From positions 1-5,084 of the forward strand of contig CACXZL010000175.1 of the NCBI GenBank assembly GCA_902772085.1: a DNA stretch of 5,084 nt, in the 5' to 3' direction. The translations under genes were made by a program, and so were the position numbers. The DNA comes from an uncultured Coriobacteriaceae bacterium (GTDB lineage: Bacteria; Actinomycetota; Coriobacteriia; Coriobacteriales; Atopobiaceae). Positions 1 through 4,580 of this stretch are shown here, in pieces. Below the pieces are notes generated by a model. The model ran no database searches, had not been told where the DNA came from, and was given only the letters and a program-made list of their open reading frames with translations. Position 1 is the first letter of the stretch. Every line of letters begins with the position of its first letter.

Positions 1-163
1 ATATCCCGCGCCAGCTCTTCTGCATCCTGGTGGGCTGTGGAGGCTCTGGCCGAGAATCGGCTTTAGTCAGGAAAAGCTTGGCCTATCAATCGGGGGCGGG
101 AGATTTATGCGAGGAGGACGCTTCATTCTGGTCCGCTATGCACAAGATTGCCATGGCTCGCCA
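1..163. other. Left edge, no supportable gene
   Basis: Frame 1 on the plus strand is open from the window edge to a TAG at 64-66 and could encode the last 21 residues of a protein ending AVEALAENRL. Frame 2 is open from the edge to a TGA at 179-181 and reads as roughly 60 residues of unremarkable sequence. A possible short start, ATG at 107 with GGGAG upstream, gives only about 25 residues. None of these has a recognisable motif, so the stretch is left unassigned. Confidence 0.3.
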
Positions 164-232
164 TCACTGATACTCGGTCAGTGAATTAAGGCGAAAAACC
201 ACGCGTTGTTCAGTGAATTTTGAGTGAGAGAG
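164..232. repeat. Left TTCACTGAATTT-type palindromic repeats
   Basis: A perfect 7-bp hairpin lies at 164-184 (TCACTGA, loop TACTCGG, TCAGTGA). A second element at 205-232 has the core TTCAGTGAATTTTGAGTGA (209-227). This core matches 845-863 in direct orientation (TTCACTGAATTTCGAGTGA, two differences) and the reverse complement of 802-821 with one difference. A degenerate half-site, TTTACTGA, follows at 239-246, inside the start of the downstream reading frame. The clustering of half-sites next to a winged-helix gene suggests operator sites for that protein, but this is inference. Confidence 0.75.
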
Positions 233-233
233 C

Positions 234-820
234 GTGTCGTTTACTGAGCGTTCAAAACTTGACGTGCAATGGGAGGCTTGCGGAGGCCGAGTTCGACCCC
301 GCATCGACAGCTTCAAGGTCGTCCTTGGTAGGGGTGGGGTCGAGATTGCCGGGAACCGTCGGTGGCTCACCCGCACCGTCGCCCATGACCTGGATGCCCA
401 CGAGCAGGCGATAGCCGTAATGATTCGCCGCGAGGGCAGCGTGACCGTGGCGGACGTTCGCGCTCGGCTCGAAATCGATTCGGACGAGATACGTGGCGCT
501 TTCCAGTCCCTCGTCGACGAGGGCGTCCTGAGACGGATCGGAAGGGACGAGGTCGGGCTGGCCAGGACATCCAGGTGGTCTCGCGAGGAGTGGCGCAGGA
601 ACATCCTCGGCGCCCTGAGTCCAAGCGAGCCCGTGTACGCCCGACGGCATTCGTCCCCGATGGCCGCCATGCCCGCTGGAACTTCGGGGTGTTCGCGCCA
701 GAGCGGGCAGGTGTCCGCTGGCTCTCGCGATTCGCTGGCGAGGGGGCTGACGTCACCCTGCCGCTGCGCACGTTCCCGCGAGAGCTGGCGCCTCGGCGTC
801 GTTCACTCAAAATTCAGTGA
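234..820 (+). pseudogene. Frameshifted remnant of a winged-helix regulator, probably AlbA_2/AAA_4 type
   Basis: The reading frame opens at GTG 234 and carries a winged-helix signature at about residues 58-108: AIAVMIRREGSVTVADV, then a recognition-helix region, then LVDEGVLRRIGRDE. The preceding residues (about 11-32, QWEACGGRVRPRIDSFKVVL) resemble the linker that precedes the terminal winged helix of Schlafen/AlbA_2-type ATP-binding regulators. If so, the N-terminal AlbA_2 and ATP-binding parts are missing. Near 620-660 coding character leaves this frame and continues in another frame with very high GC3 (FVPDGRHARWNFGVFAPERA) to a TGA at 818-820. This indicates a frameshift. The stop lies inside the right-hand palindromic repeat. 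No clear ribosome binding site precedes 234. The call as a decayed gene is firmer than the family assignment, and the part after the frameshift is unrecognised. Confidence 0.55.
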
Positions 821-869
821 ACAAGCGACAGGGCACGCTCGTCGTTCACTGAATTTCGAGTGAGCGACG
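797..869. repeat. Right TTCACTGAATTT repeat, long imperfect hairpin
   Basis: Two arms, 797-822 and 843-869, are near-perfect reverse complements (cores TTCACTCAAAATTCAGTGAA and TTCACTGAATTTCGAGTGA) separated by about 20 nt. Within the 23-bp core there are two mismatches, one of them a possible G-T wobble. The inner arm of the left half is itself near-palindromic. The second arm is also a direct copy of 205-232, offset by 636 bp. The TGA at 818-820 ends the upstream gene remnant. No T-tract follows, so an intrinsic terminator is unlikely to be its only role. Confidence 0.8.
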
Positions 870-976
870 AGTGACGTTGTAACGCGTGTATCCATGACAG
901 CCCGTCCACATGCGCAAATGGGAATGCATGGGACGTTGAAATGACGTACATACAGAAAAGCATAGCTTGCAGCACA

Positions 977-1006
977 AGGTCACGAGTTCGAATCTTGTAT
1001 CGCCCA
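977..1006 (+). other. tRNA 3'-end fragment (tRNA-Val-like), candidate attachment-site scar
   Basis: Positions 982-998 form a canonical T-arm: stem ACGAG, loop TTCGAAT, stem CTTGT with one G-T pair. It is preceded by an AGGTC-type variable loop and followed by a seven-base acceptor 3' strand ATCGCCC (999-1005) and discriminator A. This matches the usual 3' end of bacterial tRNA-Val genes, whose 5' acceptor strand is GGGCGAT. No matching 5' acceptor, D-arm or valid anticodon stem exists upstream, and the final CCA is absent. Integrases commonly use tRNA 3' ends as attachment sites and leave such fragments. No full-length partner tRNA lies in the window, so the att role is inferred. Confidence 0.6.
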
Positions 1007-1032
1007 ACAGATTGGCAAAGAAGCTCTTCGGC

Positions 1033-1110
1033 CTAACGACGGGTTGTCGGCGTTAGAGCACGAGACGCCATTCTAACGACGGTTTCGCGGGCTAAACCGT
1101 CGTTAGAATG
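1033..1110. repeat. 78-bp direct repeat, left copy, upstream of fic
   Basis: This block is repeated at 2313-2390 with 76 of 78 identical bases; the differences are A/G at 1063 versus 2343 and A/C at 1070 versus 2350. Homology stops sharply on both sides. The repeat contains four CTAACG-type hexamers in alternating orientation (1033, 1051, 1073, 1101), so alternative hairpins can form: first with second, third with fourth, or first with fourth. The copies are exactly 1280 bp apart and bracket only the fic gene. Confidence 0.97.
1071..1108. promoter_or_regulatory. Perfect 15-bp inverted repeat, probable fic operator
   Basis: TTCTAACGACGGTTT at 1071-1085 and AAACCGTCGTTAGAA at 1094-1108 are exact reverse complements around an 8-nt loop. 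The right arm ends one base before the TG of the extended -10 element, so a protein bound here would cover the upstream face of the promoter. No T-run follows, which argues against an intrinsic terminator. The likely ligand is the winged helix at the C-terminus of Fic itself, by inference. Confidence 0.6.
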
Positions 1111-1117
1111 GTATACT
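1109..1117 (+). promoter_or_regulatory. Extended -10 promoter of fic
   Basis: TGGTATACT matches the extended -10 consensus TGnTATAAT at eight of its nine positions counting the free one. No good -35 hexamer lies 16-18 bp upstream, as is tolerated with an extended -10. The expected transcription start is near 1124, giving a leader of about 25 nt before the ATG at 1150. The TG overlaps the last bases of the 78-bp repeat, so the repeat and the gene jointly build this promoter; the downstream repeat copy lacks it. Confidence 0.6.
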
Positions 1118-1149
1118 CCTCTAGAAATTCGCTTATTGGGAGTATGCGC

Positions 1150-2316
1150 ATGAGAGAAATAAACGGGAGACAAGGCCATACGAGAAGCAACCTGTCGGGC
1201 GTCTCGGCATATCGTTCGTTCGTGCCGGCCGCGCTAGACGCCGTGCTCCCCTTGGCGGCGGACAACGAGACGGCCAGACTGCTGTCATCGTGTTCGCGCA
1301 AGGTGGGGGAGGTCGAAGGCATGTCGCGTTTCGTGCCCAACGCCGATCTATATCTTGCCATGTATGTACGAAAAGAGGCCCTTCTATCGTCCCAGATTGA
1401 AGGAACGCAGTGTACGCTCGACGACGTGCTCGATCCATCCACTGCAATGGCGGACACGCGCGAGATTGCCGATGTCGTCAACTATGTGGCCGCATTGAAC
1501 TATGCTGTTGAGCGCATGCGAGAGCTGCCGCTTTGCGTGAGGCTGCTGAGGGAAGTTCATGAGGTTCTGCTCTCGGAAAGCCGTGGTTACGACAAGATGC
1601 CCGGAGATTTGCGCACCTCACAGAACTGGGTAGGGCCGGGAAACAGTACCGTTGCCACAGCGCCCTACATCCCGCCAAATTGCGACGACATGCAAATGTG
1701 CCTGTCCGAGCTCGAGCGATTCATAAACAGCGATGTTGCCCTAGACCCCATAGCAAAGGCGGCGCTCGTGCACTATCAGTTCGAGACGATTCATCCGTTT
1801 CTCGACGGCAACGGAAGGTTGGGGAGGCTTCTTGTTACGCTGCTCCTCATCAATGAGGGCGTGTTGTCGAGGCCAGTTATCTACCCTTCGTACCAGTTAA
1901 AACTTCGTCGCGCGGAGTACTACGAATGGCTCACGAGGGTGCGGGAAACGGGGGACTACGAAGGCTGGGTGCGCTTCTTTTGCGAGTGCTTGCTCGCCAG
2001 CGCGACCGACGCCTGCACGTCGATGGAGCGGCTCGTCTTGCTTCACAATGATGTTCAGGAGCGTATCATGGGTAACGTCAGAAGAGGCCAGCCCAACGCT
2101 TTGGCGCTCCTGGAGTTACTGGAGGCTCATCCCATCGTCAAGGTGTCTTTCTTGGCCGAGAAACTCGGAGTGAGTAGGTCGACGGCGAATGCGCTCAAGG
2201 ATGAATTCTGCAAGCTTGGCATACTCAAGCTGCGAGACGACGGACGCCAACGGTACCGTACGTATCTTTATGAGGACTACCTGACAATTCTCCGGGATGG
2301 GGTAGAGCCGCTCTAA
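1150..2316 (+). CDS. Fic family protein adenylyltransferase with C-terminal winged helix
   Basis: This cytosolic enzyme family transfers AMP from ATP to hydroxyl side chains of target proteins. Order of parts in 388 residues: a Fic_N-type region (about 18-85) ending in the inhibitory motif SSQIEG (80-85, S80 and E84), which makes it an N-terminally autoinhibited class II Fic; the Fic core with complete active-site motif HPFLDGNGRLGR (215-226, catalytic H215, acidic D219, N221, R223, R226); and a winged helix (about 316-370) including KVSFLAEKLGVSRSTANALK. This is the architecture and approximate length of SoFic-type proteins. The start at 1150 is chosen because GGGAG (1138-1142) sits 7 nt upstream; ATG 1144 is too close to it, and ATG 1108 would lie within the promoter. 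The TAA stop (2314-2316) lies in the downstream repeat. No toxin-antitoxin partner is adjacent. Autoregulation through the flanking palindromes is likely but unproven. The cellular target is unknown. Confidence 0.95.
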   Translation: MREINGRQGHTRSNLSGVSAYRSFVPAALDAVLPLAADNETARLLSSCSRKVGEVEGMSRFVPNADLYLAMYVRKEALLSSQIEGTQCTLDDVLDPSTAMADTREIADVVNYVAALNYAVERMRELPLCVRLLREVHEVLLSESRGYDKMPGDLRTSQNWVGPGNSTVATAPYIPPNCDDMQMCLSELERFINSDVALDPIAKAALVHYQFETIHPFLDGNGRLGRLLVTLLLINEGVLSRPVIYPSYQLKLRRAEYYEWLTRVRETGDYEGWVRFFCECLLASATDACTSMERLVLLHNDVQERIMGNVRRGQPNALALLELLEAHPIVKVSFLAEKLGVSRSTANALKDEFCKLGILKLRDDGRQRYRTYLYEDYLTILRDGVEPL

Positions 2317-2390
2317 CGACGGGTTGTCGGCGTTAGAGCACGGGACGCCCTTCTAACGACGGTTTCGCGGGCTAAACCGTCGTTAGAATG
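2313..2390. repeat. 78-bp direct repeat, right copy, overlaps the fic stop
   Basis: This copy is 76/78 identical to 1033-1110. Its bases 2-4 are the TAA that terminates fic, so the coding sequence runs exactly into the repeat. The 15-bp inverted repeat is preserved perfectly at 2351-2365 and 2374-2388. Beyond 2390 the sequence diverges from the left copy and no extended -10 element is present, so this copy does not drive a gene here. The hairpin has no following T-tract and is at best a weak terminator. Confidence 0.97.
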
Positions 2391-2652
2391 AGGCGGGTCG
2401 AAGGTTACGCCGCTCGTGGCGCGAGATCTCCTGCAGAGCCAAGCTGCGTTGCGGCCCGGCGCGGTCGACCCTTCCCCTTGCCGACATGCGGGCGGGTCGC
2501 TTCTCGGGTGGGGGCGCGCTCCCGCGCCGACGCTTTGTGGAGGCATGGCGCGCGAGGCGCTCGTGCGTGGCATCGGTTGCGCCCCGGCGACGAGTGCGAC
2601 GGCCGTAGCTCGCTTCCCATGAATGGCTCATGGAGGCGGCGTTGGCGGAGCG
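2391..2652. other. GC-rich stretch without supportable gene
   Basis: Several overlapping open frames exist on both strands because of high GC content, but all give arginine-, alanine- and proline-rich low-information translations with no motif and no ribosome binding site in register. A short imperfect palindrome, CATGA-5-TCATG, lies at 2619-2633. The stretch may be decayed coding sequence between the fic repeat and the HTH gene. Confidence 0.4.
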
Positions 2653-2871
2653 TCAGCCGACCAGGCAGAACTGGCGGAAGAAGGGGTCGCGCGCTATCCT
2701 CCAGTCGCTGCCTACCTTGGTAGCCTTGATGTCGCCCTCGGCGCACATCTTGCGCAGCATCCTCTCGCTCGCCACGCCCGTGCCTGCCGCCTGCCGTATG
2801 GTGAGCATGGGCGGGAGCGTCGAGGCGAGGACGTCCGCCGGGAGGCTGTAGTCGATCTCTGGCGTCTGCAT
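2653..2871 (-). CDS. Excisionase-type helix-turn-helix DNA-binding protein
   Basis: This 72-residue protein matches the MerR/excisionase-like HTH_17 pattern: LTIRQAAGTGVASERMLRKM (about 23-42), then the beta-hairpin wing CAEGDIKATKVGSDWRIAR (about 43-61). Such proteins bind DNA as small monomers or cooperative filaments. They act as recombination directionality factors of integrated elements or as small repressors. The ATG at 2871 has GGAAGGGG on the minus strand about 9 nt upstream. It lies alone, with no integrase next to it in this window. The minus-strand leader (2872-3035) contains two hairpins and may influence expression. Whether it is an excisionase or an ordinary small regulator cannot be told from sequence alone. 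Confidence 0.75.
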   Translation of the reverse strand: MQTPEIDYSLPADVLASTLPPMLTIRQAAGTGVASERMLRKMCAEGDIKATKVGSDWRIARDPFFRQFCLVG

Positions 2872-2914
2872 GAAGAGCGCCCCTTCCTGTATGCGGGACC
2901 TTGCTGGTTTGGCG

Positions 2915-2934
2915 CGCCTGGCTTTCCCAGGGCG
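2915..2934 (-). promoter_or_regulatory. Leader hairpin ahead of the HTH gene
   Basis: CGCCTGG (2915-2921) pairs with CCAGGGCG (2927-2934) over seven base pairs with one bulged G around a CTTTC loop. It sits between the T-tract hairpin at 2948-2969 and the ribosome binding site of the HTH gene. It has no T-tract and its role is unknown. Confidence 0.3.
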
Positions 2935-2947
2935 TCAATAAGACAGC

Positions 2948-2969
2948 AAAAACCCAGCTAGACATGGGT
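2948..2969 (-). terminator. Weak minus-strand terminator-like hairpin in the HTH leader
   Basis: On the minus strand ACCCA, an 8-nt loop and TGGGT are followed directly by a run of Ts (complement of AAAA at 2948-2951). The stem is only 5 bp, so termination would be weak. No coding gene ends just upstream on this strand. If real, it lies in the leader of the HTH gene and could act as an attenuator. Confidence 0.25.
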
Positions 2970-3033
2970 AGAACGTGTGTCGTAAAGCGTACCACAGGCC
3001 GCGCGTGCCCGCACGGAGGGTGCCGAGTATGTC

Positions 3034-3063
3034 AAAATAGATAATAGAATGATGTATCGTTAA
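3034..3063 (-). promoter_or_regulatory. Possible minus-strand promoter for the HTH gene
   Basis: Within a marked AT-rich island, TTAACG (complement of 3058-3063) and TATTTT (complement of 3034-3039) are separated by 18 bp on the minus strand. This is a plausible but imperfect -35/-10 pair. It would transcribe through the leader hairpins into the HTH gene about 160 nt away. The island could also hold a plus-strand promoter; GATAAT-like hexamers occur there without a good -35. Confidence 0.25.
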
Positions 3064-3403
3064 CACTGATGGGCTATGGGCATCGACGGGACGAGGGGAA
3101 CAAGTGCCCATGGGGAGCCGTGGGGAGCGCTGGGGATAGCGGAGTGTCGCGGGCCCTAAATGTGGAGGAGACATGGAGCGTGTCCGTCACCTCACGGGAG
3201 GCGACGTGCCCCAAGGGCAGGGCGTACGCATGGAGCAGCTGCGGGTATGTCGGCACGTCAGAGGACGGTCCCATGCCAGGACCTTCAGGTTTCGATCCAA
3301 GCCCGTCGGGTCCCGTCAGGCCCAGCGCAAATTCGTGCTTCTTGGCCGTTTGTGTACACGGCAGGGAGCCTTCCGTGACGAAGAGTGTACACGGTGAATT
3401 TCG
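3064..3403. other. Intergenic stretch without convincing gene
   Basis: A plus-strand frame from ATG 3173 to 3397 has GGAGGAG at 3164-3170, but only 2 nt before the ATG, and its product is a basic, motif-free sequence. A frame from 3069 to 3458 is likewise motif-free. Visible structures are three 10-bp units beginning TGGGGA at 3111-3140 and two GTGTACAC palindromes at 3352-3359 and 3385-3392. Confidence 0.4.
3352..3392. promoter_or_regulatory. Paired GTGTACAC palindromes, possible protein-binding sites
   Basis: The 8-bp perfect palindrome GTGTACAC occurs at 3352-3359 and 3385-3392, each followed by GG, so a 10-bp word is directly repeated. The 33-bp spacing is about three helical turns, which would place both sites on one DNA face. 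No promoter is evident nearby. The sites lie just past the 3' end of the minus-strand pseudogene. Confidence 0.3.
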
Positions 3404-3669
3404 TCAGGTCGGTTTTGTTATGGTTTTCTCCGTAGGGTCTATCTCTTCCATCCCATAGCGCCAGCGGTAGACGACCGGGACCCCTTTGACCTTGGCGAAG
3501 TAGGGGTGGATCCTGTGTGCCAGCCCAGCCTTGCTCTCGGTGCTGACGCCCTTAAGCATCTGATGGGTCTCTTGGCGAAGAACCCCTCGATTTTGTTCGT
3601 GGCTGAATCCAACGCGGTGACCGCAACAATGAACAAGGTCGCTCCGACCATAAACGCGCCAACTTCCAA
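3404..3669 (-). pseudogene. Frameshifted small membrane-segment protein, unrecognised
   Basis: Two minus-strand frames each look coding over complementary halves. The first half, from TTG 3669, reads with one hydrophobic segment, AFMVGATLFIVAVTAL, followed by a charged stretch NKIEGFFAKRP. Around 3545-3580 coding quality moves to a neighbouring frame, which continues MLKGVSTESKAGLAHRIHPY and VVYRWRYGMEEIDPTEKT to a TGA at 3404-3406. Its third positions are about 80% G or C, unlike a random overlapping frame. A reconstructed protein would have about 88 residues with one N-terminal membrane segment and a soluble C-terminus. No good start codon with a ribosome binding site is visible. The family is not recognised. 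An assembly error could mimic the frameshift. Confidence 0.45.
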
Positions 3670-3797
3670 GACGCTGACACAACATTCTTCATGCCGACAA
3701 TGCCGACAACTCGCTACTGCGCGCTAAGCTTGGGACGGCCTTTTGGATTGTTGATTTCTGATGTCTAGCCACTAAGAAGAAAAAGCGGCTTTTCACG

Positions 3798-4000
3798 GGC
3801 CGGCCACCAGGTTTTCTGACGCTTTTGCGTCTGGCGAGGGAGGCTCCTGCCGGAATCCCGTCTGGCGAGGGAATTTCTGTCGATTTTCCGTTTGGCGAGG
3901 GCGATTCTGTCGGAATCTCGTTTGGCGAGCCTCGCCAAAAGCATTTCCAGCAGACCGAGCCTCGCCAAACGCGATTCCAGCAGGCGATCCCTCGTTCCCC
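3798..4000. repeat. 30-bp tandem repeat array that reverses orientation at 3930
   Basis: Direct units begin at about 3798 (degenerate), 3828 (31 bp), 3859, 3889 and 3919. They share a CGTYTGGCGAGGG start and an ATTCTGTCGGAATC-like middle. At 3930 the array inverts: CCTCGCCAAA begins units at 3930 and 3960 and, degenerate, at 3990, with GATTCCAGCAG-like middles. The pivot is TTTGGCGAG-C-CTCGCCAAA (3921-3939). The two halves can pair into an imperfect hairpin with arms of about 70 nt. The array ends against the AAGGAGGAG ahead of the GNAT gene. No spacer variation of CRISPR type is seen. Function is unknown; it could be a palindromic intergenic repeat, a structured RNA or iteron-like sites. Confidence 0.8.
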
Positions 4001-4021
4001 AAGGAGGAGCGCCACGGAACC

Positions 4022-4495
4022 ATGACGCAGCTGGTCGAGGCATCGGAGCAGTTGCCAGGGGATTCGGCGATGGAGGTTCTCGGCATCTACCTCGACGAGG
4101 ATCCCGACGACTTCGCCGGGTTCTTCACGACCGCAGACTGCGGAACCTTCTCGTTTCTGCTCTTCTTTGCGACCCTCCCGGAGAAGCGCTCGAACGGCAT
4201 CGGCAGCAAGGCGATCAAGGTCCTCGTGGAGCATTGCGGCGACAGGCCCCTCGTGCTCACCTACGAGAGCATCTACCAGGAGAGCGACAATGCCGAGCAG
4301 CGTAGGCGCAGGCACTCGTTCTATGTGAAGAACGACTTCTACGAGACCGGTTGGTTCACGGAGGAGGCCGGCACAGAGTTTATCGTCGCCAGCTCCTGGA
4401 AGGAGTTCGACGCCGAGGCGTTCAAGGCCGTCGTGGATGCCGTGAGCGTCGGTGTGCCTGGTGCGCCTCACACGAAGCTGTACAAGCGCGACTAG
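4022..4495 (+). CDS. GNAT family N-acetyltransferase, N-terminally shortened
   Basis: The 157-residue product carries the GNAT acetyl-CoA pyrophosphate-binding loop RSNGIG (56-61, R-x-x-G-x-G) after a beta strand (FSFLLFFATL, 43-52). It also has the motif B-like RRHSFYVKNDFYETGW (96-111). GNATs move the acetyl group of acetyl-CoA to an amine; the substrate is unknown. Related proteins usually start with 30-50 more residues forming the first strand and helices, which are absent here. The gene begins directly after the 30-bp repeat array. AAGGAGGAG (4001-4009) lies about 12 nt before ATG 4022, a longer gap than usual. The frame stays open upstream through the repeats without an ATG. The protein may be a truncated, possibly inactive derivative, although the acetyl-CoA site is intact. 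It faces the DnaC-like gene convergently. Confidence 0.75.
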   Translation: MTQLVEASEQLPGDSAMEVLGIYLDEDPDDFAGFFTTADCGTFSFLLFFATLPEKRSNGIGSKAIKVLVEHCGDRPLVLTYESIYQESDNAEQRRRRHSFYVKNDFYETGWFTEEAGTEFIVASSWKEFDAEAFKAVVDAVSVGVPGAPHTKLYKRD

Positions 4496-4516
4496 CACGT
4501 TGACGAGGATGTGGTG

Positions 4517-4549
4517 CGCTCGTTACGAGCGACCCCCTCATTGGGGCTC
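4517..4549. terminator. Hairpin cluster between convergent genes
   Basis: CGCTCGT-T-ACGAGCG (4517-4531) is a palindrome. It overlaps a second possible hairpin in which GAGC and CCC (4527-4535) pair with GGG and GCTC (4543-4549). It sits in the 85-bp gap between the convergent GNAT and DnaC-like genes, where a two-way terminator is expected, but neither strand shows a T-tract. Confidence 0.3.
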
Positions 4550-4580
4550 CCGCCACCATGCGAGTCTGACCGAGAAAGGC

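Noticed and set aside
575..820. Independent small gene
   Set aside because: Its first third overlaps the well-supported winged-helix frame; only the part after about 650 looks coding, which fits a frameshifted continuation.
930..1009. A complete tRNA gene ending at 1006
   Set aside because: No GGGCGAT 5' strand, no D-arm and no valid anticodon stem can be found upstream of the T-arm.
1031..1110. Integron attC-like site (GCCTAAC at the left end, GTTAGAA at the right end)
   Set aside because: The left end fits RYYYAAC and the right end is close to GTTRRRY, but the final base fails, the second copy starts CTCTAAC, and the near-perfect inner hairpin lacks the extrahelical bases of attC. No integrase is visible. 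It is kept only as a remote alternative for cassette mobility.
1108..1149. ATG at 1108 or 1144 as the fic start
   Set aside because: ATG 1108 lies within the extended -10 region, upstream of the expected transcript. ATG 1144 is one base from GGGAG. ATG 1150 has correct spacing.
2405..2995. Minus-strand reading frame of 196 residues
   Set aside because: It overlaps the HTH gene in another frame and gives an R/P/H-rich translation typical of a GC-rich shadow.
3173..3397. Plus-strand 74-residue frame after GGAGGAG
   Set aside because: The ribosome binding site is only 2 nt from the ATG, the product is motif-free and basic, and its end runs through the GTGTACAC sites.
3798..4000. CRISPR array
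   Set aside because: The units are contiguous 30-bp repeats without unique spacers, they reverse orientation midway, and no cas gene is present.
3689..4498. Long minus-strand reading frame of 269 residues
   Set aside because: It is antisense to the GNAT gene with its acetyl-CoA motif and runs through the repeat array; its translation has no domain.
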